Assembly (NCBI RefSeq): GCF_013744875.1
Contig: NZ_CP059399.1
Span: forward strand, 62,001-126,000
Direction of reading: 5' to 3'
Source: Nocardia huaxiensis
GTDB taxonomy: Bacteria; Actinomycetota; Actinomycetes; Mycobacteriales; Mycobacteriaceae
Length of the DNA stretch: 64,000 nucleotides
The notes beneath the pieces are model-generated. The model was not told where the DNA came from and made no database searches. It worked only from the letters and a program-made list of their open reading frames with translations. Positions 51,643 to 60,985 of this stretch are shown piece by piece (position 1 is the first letter of the stretch; each line of letters begins with the position of its first letter). The position numbers and the translations under genes are program-made.

Positions 51643-52437
51643 TCAGGCGATGCCGGTGACCGACTCCGGGTTGAAGGAGTCGCGCCAGGCGATGGCCTCG
51701 GCCACGCGGCTCAGGTCGTATTCGGGACCGCCTACGCCGACGGTGAACAGGGTCGCACCCGCCGCCACGAAGGCCGCGGCTTCATCCGATCCGGGCCAGC
51801 TCACCGACTTCTCGATGCCCGCCGGGTCGGTGCCCACCTCCGCGCAGTGCTCGGCCAGGATGCCCGACTTGCGCCGCAGCACCTCGAGATCGGCGAAGCT
51901 GTGCCAGATGTCGGCGTACTGGGCGACCAGTCGCAGCGTCTTGCGCTCGCCGCCACCGCCGATGAGGATCGGAATATCGCGCACCGGTTGCGGATTCAGC
52001 TTGGCCAGCCGATCGGTGATGCGCGCCATGTAGTCCTTCAACAGCGCGAGACGTGTTCCGGGCGTACCGAATTCGTAGCCGTACTGGTCGTAGTCCTTCT
52101 GGAACCAGCCCGCGCCGATGCCCAGGATCAGCCGGCCGCCGGAGATGTGATCGACGGTGCGGGCCATATCGGCCAGCAGGTCCGGGTTGCGGTAGCCGCC
52201 GCCGGTCACCAGCGCGCCCAGCTCCACCCGCTCGGTCTGTTCGGCGATGGCGCCGAGCATGGTCCAGCACTCGAAATGCGCGCCCTCCGGATCACCGTAG
52301 AGCGGGTAGAAGTGATCCCAGTTGAAGACGATGTCGACGCCCAAATCCTCTGCGCGCCTTACCGCGTCACGAATCAATCCGTACTCGGGCGCGTGCTGCG
52401 GCTGCAACTGGACTCCGATTCGAACAGGGCGGCTCAT
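51643..52437 (-). CDS. LLM-class F420-dependent oxidoreductase
   Basis: A 264-residue luciferase-like TIM-barrel protein with the mycobacterial F420 family features: VRIGVQLQPQHAPEYGLIRDAVRRAEDLGVDIVFNWDHF, HFECWTMLGAIAEQTERVELGALV, LILGIGAGWFQKDYDQYGYEFG and DIPILIGGGGERKTLRLVAQYAD. It matches Rv0044c, near leuS in M. tuberculosis. The substrate is unknown. The ATG has AGGAGAG upstream. Confidence 0.9.
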   Translation of the reverse strand: MSRPVRIGVQLQPQHAPEYGLIRDAVRRAEDLGVDIVFNWDHFYPLYGDPEGAHFECWTMLGAIAEQTERVELGALVTGGGYRNPDLLADMARTVDHISGGRLILGIGAGWFQKDYDQYGYEFGTPGTRLALLKDYMARITDRLAKLNPQPVRDIPILIGGGGERKTLRLVAQYADIWHSFADLEVLRRKSGILAEHCAEVGTDPAGIEKSVSWPGSDEAAAFVAAGATLFTVGVGGPEYDLSRVAEAIAWRDSFNPESVTGIA

Positions 52438-52548
52438 GGTGGCTCTCCTCGTCGCGACGGGACTTCCGGCTCGATCACCGAGGCTACCGAGACCCGGAAC
52501 CGTTCGCCTAGCGAAATACTCCGGCCCTCCCCTCAGCATCACTCATGC

Positions 52549-52564
52549 ATACATTCGCATGTAT
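52549..52564. promoter_or_regulatory. ATACAT-TCGC-ATGTAT operator before the metal ATPase
   Basis: Perfect 6-base inverted repeats with a 4-base spacer, 18 bases before the ATPase start. This form fits ArsR/SmtB-type metal sensors, which control ctpD/ctpJ genes in mycobacteria. No sensor gene is adjacent. Confidence 0.55.
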
Positions 52565-52582
52565 TGATGCTACGGTGAGGTC

Positions 52583-54646
52583 ATGAGCACAACGGCGAAA
52601 GCTCGGCCCGGCACCGCGGGCCCCACCCGCCACAGCGCGGACGACGGACACGGACATGGACACGGCGGCCTGCTCGGCCCGCGCGCCGAGATGGTCTTCG
52701 CCATCACCTCCGGCCTCACCTATGCGGGCGGCATGCTGGCCCGCTACATCTTCGACAGCCCGCCCTGGCTGGCGACCACCCTGTTCCTCGCCACCTACTT
52801 CTTCGGCGGCTTCTTCACCGTGCGCACCGCGGTGCACACCGTGCGCCGCGGACGCTTCGAGGTCGACTTCCTCATGCTGGTCGCGGCCGTCGGCGCGGCG
52901 GCGGTCGGCAAATGGGCCGAGGGCTCGGTGCTGCTGTTCCTGTTCAGCCTCGGCCACGCGCTCGAGGAATACGCCATGAGCCGCGCCCAGCGCTCCATCT
53001 CGGCGCTCGCCGAACTGGCCCCGCGCACCGCCTTCATCCGGCGCGGACCCGACACCGTCGAGGAGATCGACGTCGACGCTCTCACGGTCGGCGACGTCAT
53101 TGTGGTGCGGCCGAACTCGCGACTCAGCGCCGACGGCATCGTGGTCGCGGGCGTGAGCGCCGTCGACGAATCCGCCGTCACCGGCGAGAGCATGCCCGTC
53201 GAGAAACAACCCGCCCCCGACCCGGGCGCGGCCCTGACCAGCAACACGCCGCTCCCCGAAGCACAGCGCGTCTTCGCGGGCACCCTCAACGGCTCCGGCG
53301 TCCTCGAGGTCATGGTCACCAGCCGGGCGTCCGACTCCACCCTCGCCCGCGTGATCGCCATGGTGCGCGACGCGGAAACCCAGAAATCCCCCACCCAGCG
53401 CTTCATCGACCGCTTCCAACTGTTCTACGTGCCCGCCGTCATCCTCGGCGTACTGGCCGTGATCGCCTTCGGCGCCTGGGTTCTCACCGAGCCCTTCACC
53501 GACAGCTTCTACCGCGGCATGGTGGTGCTGGTCGCCGCCAGCCCCTGCGCGCTCGCCATCGCCACTCCCAGCGCGGTGCTCGCCGGCGTCGCCCGCGCCG
53601 CCCAGGCGGGCATCCTGGCCAAGGGCGGCGGGCCGCTGGAATCCCTCGGCCGGGTGAAGTCCATCGCCTTCGACAAGACCGGCACGCTGACCTGGGGTCA
53701 GCCCCGTGTCACCGATATCGAGCCCGCCCGGCCGGAACTGCGCGAGCAGCTCGTCGCCACCCTGTACGCGGTGGAATCCTTCAGCGACCATCCGCTGGCC
53801 TCCGCCATCACCCGCGACCTCGCCCCACTGGTCCCTGCGGAGCCGGAACTCACTGCCACCCAGGTGAATTCGGTGACCGGCCGCGGCGTCACCGCGCTCG
53901 TGAACGGTGTCGCCACCGAGATCGGCAACACCACGATGTACTACGAACTCGACCCCGACGGCCTGCCCACCGCCATCCTCACCACCGTCGACCGCCTGCA
54001 CGCCGCCGGACGCACCACCATGATCGTTCGCAGCGGCGGCGTCTACCTCGGCGTCGTCGGCGTCATGGACACGCCACGCGCGGAAGCCGCCGCCGTCATG
54101 GATCACCTACGCGCCCTGGGCATCTCGGATCTCATAGTCATCTCCGGCGACAATCAGCGGGTGGCCGACGCGGTGGCCGACGGCCTCGGCCTGGACGCCG
54201 CCCACGGCGGCCTCCTCCCCGAGGACAAGGTCGACATGATCGGCCGCCTGCGCGCCGAGGGCGGCACCGCCATGGTCGGCGACGGCGTCAACGACGCCCC
54301 CGCCATGGTCAACTCCTCGGTCGGAATCGCCATGGGCGCAAGCGGTTCCGCCGTCGCGCTGGAAACCGCCGACGTCGCCCTCATGACCGACGACATCGGC
54401 CGCCTGCCCTTCGCGGTCGCCCTCAGCCGCCGCACCGCCGCCATCATCCGCCAGAACCTGACCGTGGCCCTGATCATCGTCGCCGGTCTCGTCCCCGCCA
54501 CCCTGATCGGCCTGCCCATCGGCCCGGCCGTCTTCATCCACGAGGGCTCCACCCTCCTGGTCGTCTGCAACGCCCTCCGCCTGCTGCGTTTCCGGCGGGG
54601 CACCGAACATGCGGGCATCGACCACGAGTCGCGCCCCGGCAGCTGA
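52583..54646 (+). CDS. P1B-4-type heavy-metal ATPase (CtpD/CtpJ-like)
   Basis: A 687-residue P-type ATPase with six helices. The phosphorylated Asp is D364 (FDKTGTLTWG), the TGE loop is VTGESMP, and the hinge is VGDGVNDAPAM. The membrane metal site is SPC (S320-C322), and HEGST in the last helix (H653) completes the P1B-4 signature, which points to Co, Ni or Fe export rather than Cu. The N-terminus is His-rich (DGHGHGHGG) without a folded metal domain. GGTGAGG precedes the ATG. An ArsR-like operator lies upstream. Confidence 0.9.
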   Translation: MSTTAKARPGTAGPTRHSADDGHGHGHGGLLGPRAEMVFAITSGLTYAGGMLARYIFDSPPWLATTLFLATYFFGGFFTVRTAVHTVRRGRFEVDFLMLVAAVGAAAVGKWAEGSVLLFLFSLGHALEEYAMSRAQRSISALAELAPRTAFIRRGPDTVEEIDVDALTVGDVIVVRPNSRLSADGIVVAGVSAVDESAVTGESMPVEKQPAPDPGAALTSNTPLPEAQRVFAGTLNGSGVLEVMVTSRASDSTLARVIAMVRDAETQKSPTQRFIDRFQLFYVPAVILGVLAVIAFGAWVLTEPFTDSFYRGMVVLVAASPCALAIATPSAVLAGVARAAQAGILAKGGGPLESLGRVKSIAFDKTGTLTWGQPRVTDIEPARPELREQLVATLYAVESFSDHPLASAITRDLAPLVPAEPELTATQVNSVTGRGVTALVNGVATEIGNTTMYYELDPDGLPTAILTTVDRLHAAGRTTMIVRSGGVYLGVVGVMDTPRAEAAAVMDHLRALGISDLIVISGDNQRVADAVADGLGLDAAHGGLLPEDKVDMIGRLRAEGGTAMVGDGVNDAPAMVNSSVGIAMGASGSAVALETADVALMTDDIGRLPFAVALSRRTAAIIRQNLTVALIIVAGLVPATLIGLPIGPAVFIHEGSTLLVVCNALRLLRFRRGTEHAGIDHESRPGS

Positions 54647-54719
54647 TCCCCTTAGGATCGAGCCGACCCTCTACTCGGATCGTCCGGCACGTTCCTGCCG
54701 GTGAAGGGATGTATTCAGC

Positions 54720-55817
54720 ATGGCTACGGTCACTTTCGACAGCGCCACCCGGCTCTACCCCGGGGCCACCACCCCGGCCGTCGACGCCTTGAACCTCGAT
54801 ATCGAGGACGGCGAATTCCTGGTCCTCGTCGGACCCTCGGGGTGCGGCAAATCCACCTCACTGCGCATGCTCGCCGGGCTCGAGGAGGTGAGCACCGGGC
54901 GCATCCTCATCGGGGACAAGGACGTCACGCACGCCGAACCCAAGGAACGCGATATCGCCATGGTCTTCCAGAACTATGCGCTCTACCCGCACATGAGCGT
55001 GGCGGAGAACATGGGATTCGCGCTGAAGATGGCGAAGGTGTCCAAGGCCGAGCGGGAACAGCGCGTGCTGGAAGCCGCCAAGCTGCTGGACCTCGAGCAG
55101 TACCTGGGCCGCAAGCCCAAGGCGCTGTCCGGTGGTCAGCGGCAGCGTGTCGCCATGGGGCGCGCGATCGTGCGGCAGCCGCAGGTGTTCCTCATGGACG
55201 AGCCGCTGTCCAACCTCGACGCCAAGCTGCGGGTGCAGACGCGCACCCAGATCGCGCAGTTGCAGCGCCGGTTGGGGACCACGACCGTGTACGTCACACA
55301 CGACCAGGTCGAGGCCATGACCATGGGTGACCGGGTCGCCGTGCTGAAGGACGGGCTGCTGCAGCAGTGCGCCTCGCCGCGAGATCTGTATCGGAATCCG
55401 GCCAACCTGTTCGTCGCCGGGTTCATGGGGTCGCCCGCCATGAACCTGTTCACCCTGACCGTGGAGAACGGGGCCGTGGAACTCGGCGGATACCGGCTGG
55501 CGCTGCCGCGCACGGTCGCCGACGCCACCGATGGCACCGTGGTGGTGGGCATTCGGCCCGAGCACTTCGAGATCACCGGGGGCGCGAACGGGCTGAGCAA
55601 GGAACCGACCGGCATCACCATGGAGGTGGACGTGGTCGAGGAGCTCGGCTCCGACGCCTACGTGTACGGGCGGGCGCTCGGTGCGAACAGCCAGGAAAGC
55701 ATTGTGGCGCGGGCGGATTGGCGTAATCCGCCGGCCAAGGGCAGCCGGTTGGTGCTCACCGCCGACACCGAGCACATCTACTTCTTCGCGCCCGCCGACG
55801 GGCGCCGGCTCAACTGA
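54720..55817 (+). CDS. Sugar ABC transporter ATPase (UgpC/MsiK/SugC-like)
   Basis: A 365-residue ATPase of the MalK group. Walker A GPSGCGKSTSLRMLAG, the ERDIAMVFQNYALYPHM Q-loop, signature LSGGQRQRV, Walker B VFLMDEPLSNLDAKLR, H-loop VTHDQVEAMTM, and a C-terminal regulatory TOBE domain (VVGIRPEHFEI) are all present. No permease genes adjoin it, so it may be a shared ATPase, perhaps for the LpqY-like sugar system that begins 6.6 kb downstream. It is monocistronic. Confidence 0.92.
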   Translation: MATVTFDSATRLYPGATTPAVDALNLDIEDGEFLVLVGPSGCGKSTSLRMLAGLEEVSTGRILIGDKDVTHAEPKERDIAMVFQNYALYPHMSVAENMGFALKMAKVSKAEREQRVLEAAKLLDLEQYLGRKPKALSGGQRQRVAMGRAIVRQPQVFLMDEPLSNLDAKLRVQTRTQIAQLQRRLGTTTVYVTHDQVEAMTMGDRVAVLKDGLLQQCASPRDLYRNPANLFVAGFMGSPAMNLFTLTVENGAVELGGYRLALPRTVADATDGTVVVGIRPEHFEITGGANGLSKEPTGITMEVDVVEELGSDAYVYGRALGANSQESIVARADWRNPPAKGSRLVLTADTEHIYFFAPADGRRLN

Positions 55818-55833
55818 ATCGCGGTGGTGGCGT

Positions 55834-55867
55834 AAGCCGTCGAGTCCCTCAGGACCCGGCGGCTTTT
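55834..55867 (+). terminator. Hairpin between convergent ABC ATPase and HxlR genes
   Basis: AAGCCG (55834-55839) pairs with CGGCTT (55860-55865), with an inner GTCC/GGAC stem, and is followed by TT. It overlaps the last codons of the HxlR gene. Confidence 0.45.
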
Positions 55868-56364
55868 CGTTTGCGCCGCCACGCGTCGTTGACGCGGACG
55901 CGCAGGTGCTCCGGGGGGACCTCGCGGCCCGAGGCGCTGCGCAGTTCCACCCGGACCGGTTCGCCGGTGGAATCCTCCAGGCGTTCCAGGGGTGCGACGC
56001 CGTCCTGGAGGTATTTGTCACCCCACTGCCAGAGGCCGACCACGACGGGGATCAGGTCCAGGCCCATCTCGGTGAGGATGTACTCGTTGCGGGTGCGCTT
56101 GCCTTCCTCCTGGTAGGGGCGCTTCTCCAACAGACCGGCCGCGGTGAGTTTGCGCAGGGCGCTGGAGGCGGCGGCATCGGTGACGCCCACCCGCGCGGCG
56201 AAACCGTCGAAGCGGGTGGTGCCGTAGTAGGCCTCGCGCAGGACGAGGATCGCCGAGCGGGTGCCCACGATGTCCATGGCCTTGGCGATCGAGCAGCCCT
56301 CCGGCTTCCAGCTGCTCAGATCACTGAGGGGTCCTTCCAGCACGAATGACATGACGCTCATCAT
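55849..56364 (-). CDS. HxlR-family transcriptional regulator
   Basis: A 171-residue regulator. The winged-helix HxlR domain is SWKPEGCSIAKAMDIVGTRSAILVLREAYYGTTRFDGFAARVGVTDAAASSALRKLTAAGLLEKRPY, with the usual Cys in GCSIA. A C-terminal extension of about 60 residues is basic at the end (RRKRKAAG). It is divergent from the thiolase gene, which it may control. Start uncertain: ATG 56364, 56361 or 56352, none with a strong ribosome site. Confidence 0.88.
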   Translation of the reverse strand: MMSVMSFVLEGPLSDLSSWKPEGCSIAKAMDIVGTRSAILVLREAYYGTTRFDGFAARVGVTDAAASSALRKLTAAGLLEKRPYQEEGKRTRNEYILTEMGLDLIPVVVGLWQWGDKYLQDGVAPLERLEDSTGEPVRVELRSASGREVPPEHLRVRVNDAWRRKRKAAGS

Positions 56365-56450
56365 ACATGCGCTGACTTGCCTCTACTATCGCCAGGGCAT
56401 ACCCTGACTTTAGAGCAACGAAGCCAGGCAACTCCTCGAAGGACACAGCC

Positions 56451-57620
56451 ATGAGAGACGCAGTCATCGTCGAAGCGGTCCGCACACCCATCGGCAAGGG
56501 CAAGCCCACCGGCGCCCTGCACGGCATCCACCCCGCCGACCTGCTCGCCCACAGCCTGCGAGAAGTGGTGCGGCGCAGCGGAATCGACCCGATCCTCATC
56601 GACGACGTGATCGGCGGCGTGGTCACCGCCGTCGGCGAACAGGGCAGCAATCTCACCCGGCGCGCCGCACTCGCCGCCGGATACCCGGAATCGGTGCCCG
56701 CCACCACCGTGGACCGGCAGTGCGGCAGCAGCCAGCAGGCCATCCACTTCGCGGCCCAGGGCGTCATCGCCGGGGCCTACGACATCGTGGTCGCCGCCGG
56801 AGTGGAATCCATGAGCCGAGTTCCCATGGGCACCAACCTGATCGGAGCCGAAGACGTGAGCGGGCTCGGCTTCGCCGAACGGTATCCGGACGGGCTGGTG
56901 CCGCAGGGCATCAGCGCGGAACTCATCGCGGCACGGTGGCAGCTCAGCCGGACGCAGCTGGACGAATTCGCGCTTTCCAGCCACGAAAAGGCCGCTCGCG
57001 CAACGAAGAACGGGTCGTTCGAAGCCCAGATCGCGCCCATCGCAGGGGTGAGCCTCGACGAGGGCATCCGCGTCGGCAGCACACTGGAAACGCTCGGCGG
57101 ATTGCGGCCCGCGTACTTCAGCGAGGAGATGGCGGCGCGGTTCCCGGAGATCGGCTGGAACATCACCGCCGCCAATGCCAGCCAGATCAACGACGGCAGC
57201 TCCGCGGTGCTCATCATGACCAGTGAACGCGCCGCCGAACTGGGATTGCGCCCGCTCGCCCGGGTGCACAGCTTCGCCGTCGCGGGCGACGACCCGCTGC
57301 TCATGCTGACCGCCGTCATCCCGGCGACCCGGAAAGTATTGCAGCGCGCCGGACTTCAGCTATCCGATATCGACCTCTTCGAAGTGAACGAGGCGTTCTC
57401 CTCGGTCGTGCTGGCCTGGGCCCACGACACCGGGGCCGACCTCGGCAAGGTCAATGTGCACGGCGGAGCCATCGCCCTGGGCCACCCCCTCGGCGCCTCC
57501 GGCGCACGGCTGGCCACCACCCTCGTCCACGCACTACAGGAAACCGGCGGGCGCTACGCGCTGCAAACCATGTGCGAGGCAGGCGGTCTCGCCAACGCCA
57601 CCATCTACGAGCGGCTGTAA
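56451..57620 (+). CDS. Acetyl-CoA C-acyltransferase (thiolase, FadA-type)
   Basis: A 389-residue degradative thiolase. The nucleophilic Cys is C91 (DRQCGSSQQA), the general base is H345 (GHPLGASGARL) and the second Cys is C375 (MCEAGGLANATIYER). The N-terminus MRDAVIVEAVRTPIGKGKP is typical. The C-terminal block resembles actinobacterial FadA proteins used in fatty-acid or sterol side-chain breakdown, but no beta-oxidation partners are adjacent. It is divergent from the HxlR regulator. Confidence 0.92.
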   Translation: MRDAVIVEAVRTPIGKGKPTGALHGIHPADLLAHSLREVVRRSGIDPILIDDVIGGVVTAVGEQGSNLTRRAALAAGYPESVPATTVDRQCGSSQQAIHFAAQGVIAGAYDIVVAAGVESMSRVPMGTNLIGAEDVSGLGFAERYPDGLVPQGISAELIAARWQLSRTQLDEFALSSHEKAARATKNGSFEAQIAPIAGVSLDEGIRVGSTLETLGGLRPAYFSEEMAARFPEIGWNITAANASQINDGSSAVLIMTSERAAELGLRPLARVHSFAVAGDDPLLMLTAVIPATRKVLQRAGLQLSDIDLFEVNEAFSSVVLAWAHDTGADLGKVNVHGGAIALGHPLGASGARLATTLVHALQETGGRYALQTMCEAGGLANATIYERL

Positions 57621-57625
57621 CAGTG

Positions 57626-57991
57626 CTAAGAGACCGCCACCATCGCGACCAGTAGCCCGGCCAGCCACGAGAACGCCAGCATCGGAAACGCCAGCAGGGC
57701 TGTGGGCCACGCCCGCTGACCCAGCCGAATGGCATGCAGCGTCCACAGCGGCACCAGCATGAGCGTGGCGATGATCCCGAACCAGCCCACGGCGTACGCG
57801 AGCGGCAGGTACCGGTCCCGGCCCGTATCGGCCACGAGCGCACCGTATTCGGGCACGAGCAGGGCCGCGAACCAGGCCGCGCCGCACGCCAGCACGTAGA
57901 TCACCGTGGCGACGACGAGATCCAGCGAGCGTCCAGGCGGACGCCACCACTCCACCATGTCTCCGGAATGCCCCGTAACGACCGCGGCCAT
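57626..57991 (-). CDS. Small integral membrane protein, unknown
   Basis: A 121-residue protein with four hydrophobic helices and a short hydrophilic N-terminus (SGDMVEWWRPPGRSLD). I do not recognise a family. It resembles uncharacterised Nocardia/Rhodococcus membrane proteins in size and layout only. It lies five bases from the thiolase stop on the opposite strand. Confidence 0.55.
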   Translation of the reverse strand: MAAVVTGHSGDMVEWWRPPGRSLDLVVATVIYVLACGAAWFAALLVPEYGALVADTGRDRYLPLAYAVGWFGIIATLMLVPLWTLHAIRLGQRAWPTALLAFPMLAFSWLAGLLVAMVAVS

Positions 57992-58034
57992 TCACCACCG
58001 ACCGGTCGGTGCTATCCCTTGTCCCGCAACCCTT

Positions 58035-59891
58035 TCAGCTCACCGCCCCATTCACCAGGAAGTACCCGGCCAGCCCCGCCACCACGATCACCGGAAACGC
58101 CACAGCCGTCCACAACCAGGCATTTCGTCGCGTCACCGCCGCCACCGAGGCCAGCACCAAAGCGGCCACCAACGCCAAAGAGATTCCGCCACCAGCGATC
58201 AACAACCCGAGCAAGCCCGACGTGGGCGGCCGGATCACATCGCACTGCACCGAGAAATCCCGCTTCGCCGTACACCGATTGTGAATCAGCCCCGACAGCT
58301 TCCCCAGCACCAGATACCCGAGCACGAACGCCGCCACCACGTCCGCGGCGTACACCGCCACCGCGATCAGCACATTGCGCTTCCGCAACGGCCCCGCACC
58401 GACGGCCACGCCACTGCCCGCCTCCGAGCCCTCCGGCACCGACAGCGGCCGCTTGGCGGTCTCGACATCGTCCTCGGTCAGAACCGACGTCCCACCGAAA
58501 CTCCCCGCGCTGGAGCGGTTCTCCGCCCCGAACGGTTCCATCGACCCATCCGGCCCGAACGACCCGGCGGGCACAGCGAACTCACCCGACCGAGGCCCCA
58601 TCGGCATCGGAAACTCGCCAGATCGCGGCCCCGGCTGCTCGTACGCGGGCGGGAAGAACCCCGAATCATGCTCCTGCCCAGTGCTTCCCGGCCGATACGG
58701 CGGTGCCGGGACACCCCGGCCCGACGGCTGCGCCGGAGCCGCCGGCTCCCGCCGCCCCGCCCCCGGCGATCCCGCGTCCCCCGGCCACTGCGAGCGCCCG
58801 GCGCCGCCCTGCCGATTCGACTGGCCGGGTGCGCCGGCCGAGGCGGGCTGCGCCGGAAATCCCTGGCCCGCTGTTGAAGTGGGTGCGTCAGGATTGCGCG
58901 CCCCCTCCTGGCCGCCGGGCCGATACTGCGGTGCCGGATCTCCCGGACCAGGTGCTCGCCCCGGAACCGGATGGTTCGGTCCGGAGGGCTGATCGTCGGG
59001 ACCGCGCCCAGGACCACCCGATCCGAACGGTCGCGCGGGTCCCCCTGGAGCAGATGGCCGGCCCGCACCGCCGGGGCCGAACGACTGCGCGGGTCCACTC
59101 GATCCGTGCTGCGGCCCCGCACCGCCGGAACCGGTCGGTGGCAGCGGATTCCGCGACTGCGCCGCACCGGCCGGATCCCGGACCGGCCCCGGTCCCTCCG
59201 CGCCCGGCTCTCGTCGTGGTCCCGGCCCGCCCGGTTCGAATGGCCGGCCGGGTCCGGCCTGACCGAATGGCGACGGCGCTTCTCCCGCGCGCGGCGGCTG
59301 ACCTGGATTGCGCGACTGACCCGGTCCGCCCGGAGCCGAGGGCTGGCTGGGTCCGCCCACGCCGGGTTGCCCGAAACCACCCGGCCCGGCCGGGGCAGGG
59401 CCGCGCGGGCCGGTGGGACCGCCCGGTGCGGGCGCTTGGCCCGGCCCGGCCGGGGGGTGCGGTGGCAGCGGGCCCGCGCCCTGCGGCTGGGCGGGGGGCG
59501 TGAAACCTGGTGGTGGGAGAGGGTTTCGCGGTTGCGAACCGACCGGTCCGGGCTGCGCGCCCGAGGCATCTCGGGCCGGTGCCTGGCGGTCGCGGTCGCG
59601 CGCTTGCCCGGCGTTGCCGGGCGGATTGTCCTGCGGGGCAGGTCCGCTCGATCCCGGCGGACGGCCCGGAGGTCCCGAATGTCCCGATCCCTGCGCGGGA
59701 TTCGACTGCTCTCGATCCTTCGGCGGCATTGGTGGCTCCCCCTGTCCAGTGGTTCGCCCGGCCTCGTCGGGGCCATTGGGCGGCACCATGTTCCACGTCT
59801 GTGTCATGCCGCCCGGCGTCGGCGGGCGCGCCGGTTCCGGGGGCGGACCGGATTCCGGGGCGCGGCGTCCAGGCTGATCTGGCGAATTCAT
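58035..59891 (-). CDS. Pro/Gly-rich protein with three C-terminal membrane helices
   Basis: A 618-residue protein. The first 490 or so residues are almost wholly Pro, Gly, Ala, Gln, Arg and Ser (long disordered, repeat-like). The C-terminus has three helices with a short loop containing two Cys (IHNRCTAKRDFSVQCDVIRPP). This tail could be an extracytoplasmic disulphide loop. It may be an envelope or scaffold protein; no known domain is seen. Start ATG 59891 has GGGAG eight bases upstream. High GC leaves the frame open further upstream, across menC, but without protein-like content. Confidence 0.65.
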   Translation of the reverse strand: MNSPDQPGRRAPESGPPPEPARPPTPGGMTQTWNMVPPNGPDEAGRTTGQGEPPMPPKDREQSNPAQGSGHSGPPGRPPGSSGPAPQDNPPGNAGQARDRDRQAPARDASGAQPGPVGSQPRNPLPPPGFTPPAQPQGAGPLPPHPPAGPGQAPAPGGPTGPRGPAPAGPGGFGQPGVGGPSQPSAPGGPGQSRNPGQPPRAGEAPSPFGQAGPGRPFEPGGPGPRREPGAEGPGPVRDPAGAAQSRNPLPPTGSGGAGPQHGSSGPAQSFGPGGAGRPSAPGGPARPFGSGGPGRGPDDQPSGPNHPVPGRAPGPGDPAPQYRPGGQEGARNPDAPTSTAGQGFPAQPASAGAPGQSNRQGGAGRSQWPGDAGSPGAGRREPAAPAQPSGRGVPAPPYRPGSTGQEHDSGFFPPAYEQPGPRSGEFPMPMGPRSGEFAVPAGSFGPDGSMEPFGAENRSSAGSFGGTSVLTEDDVETAKRPLSVPEGSEAGSGVAVGAGPLRKRNVLIAVAVYAADVVAAFVLGYLVLGKLSGLIHNRCTAKRDFSVQCDVIRPPTSGLLGLLIAGGGISLALVAALVLASVAAVTRRNAWLWTAVAFPVIVVAGLAGYFLVNGAVS

Positions 59892-59997
59892 GGCGCTGGC
59901 TCCCCGGGTCGATCGATGCTTTCTCCGAATTCTCTCCGGGTGGGAGATCCAATGCCACTCCGATTCCCGCGCGGGCACGGTGAGTAGGGTCTCCGAT

Positions 59998-60981
59998 GTG
60001 AGTGAGCGCGTGGATACGCCGGACTTCGCGGGCGCGGTCGTGTACGCCATTCCACTGCGGACGCGGTTCCGTGGAATCACCGTGCGGGAGGGGATGCTGA
60101 TCCCCGGACCCGCAGGCTGGGGCGAGTTCTGCCCGTTTCCCGAGTACGACGATCGGGAGGCGGCGGGCTGGCTGGCGACCGCCGTCGAACAGGCCACGAT
60201 CGGGTGGCCGCGGCCGGTGCGGGATCGAATCCCGGTGAACTGCATCGTGCCCGCCGTGGGGCCGGAGCGAGCGCGCGAGATAGTCGCCGCCTCGAGTTGC
60301 CGCACCGCCAAGGTGAAGGTCGCCGATCATCCGGACTCCCTCGGTGCAGACCTGGAGCGTGTCGCGGCGGTGCGCGACGCGCTCGGCCCGGACGGCGCGG
60401 TGCGCATCGACGCCAATGCGGTCTGGGATGTGGACACCGCCGTCGATCGGATCGAGCAGATCGACCGCGCCGCAGGCGGATTGCAGTACGTCGAACAACC
60501 CTGCCGCACCATCGAAGAGCTGGCCGCCGTGCGCCGACGAGTGGACGTCCCCATCGCCGCCGACGAATCCATCAGGCGCGCAGCGGATCCGATGCGCGTC
60601 GCCGTCGCGGGCGCGGCCGACATCGCCATCCTGAAATGCACCCCGCTCGGCGGCGTACGCCGCGCCCTCCAGGTGGCCGAGGCCGCCGCCCTCCCCTGCG
60701 TCGTCTCCTCGGCCCTGGAAACCAGTGTGGGCCTCGCCGCCCAGATCGCCCTCGCCGCAACCCTTCCCGACCTGGATTACGCCTGCGGGCTGGGCACCCT
60801 CTCGCTCTTCACCGCCGACGTGGTGACCGATTCCCTCCGCCCCGTCGACGGCTGGCTGCCGGTTCCGCAAACCCCACCGGAACCCGACCCGGAACTCCTC
60901 GCCCGATACCTGCATCCGGATCCGGAGCGCACCGAATGGTGGCGGCAGCGCCTCGACCGCGTCCGGAAACTGCTGGACTGA
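59998..60981 (+). CDS. menC: o-Succinylbenzoate synthase (MenC-like)
   Basis: A 327-residue enolase-superfamily enzyme of menaquinone synthesis, converting SHCHC to o-succinylbenzoate. The catalytic KxK is K105-x-K107 (CRTAKVKVADHP). Metal ligands lie in RIDANAVW, YVEQPCR and PIAADESIR, and the second catalytic Lys in ILKCTPLGG. An alternative is N-acylamino acid racemase activity, known in the same family. GTG 59998 is the best start. Other men genes are not adjacent. Confidence 0.85.
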   Translation: MSERVDTPDFAGAVVYAIPLRTRFRGITVREGMLIPGPAGWGEFCPFPEYDDREAAGWLATAVEQATIGWPRPVRDRIPVNCIVPAVGPERAREIVAASSCRTAKVKVADHPDSLGADLERVAAVRDALGPDGAVRIDANAVWDVDTAVDRIEQIDRAAGGLQYVEQPCRTIEELAAVRRRVDVPIAADESIRRAADPMRVAVAGAADIAILKCTPLGGVRRALQVAEAAALPCVVSSALETSVGLAAQIALAATLPDLDYACGLGTLSLFTADVVTDSLRPVDGWLPVPQTPPEPDPELLARYLHPDPERTEWWRQRLDRVRKLLD

Positions 60982-60985
60982 ACGC

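Noticed and set aside
57310..57335. GTCATCCCGGC word resembling an arm of the palindromic element
   Set aside because: It lies inside the thiolase gene, is short, has no partner arm, and codes conserved residues.
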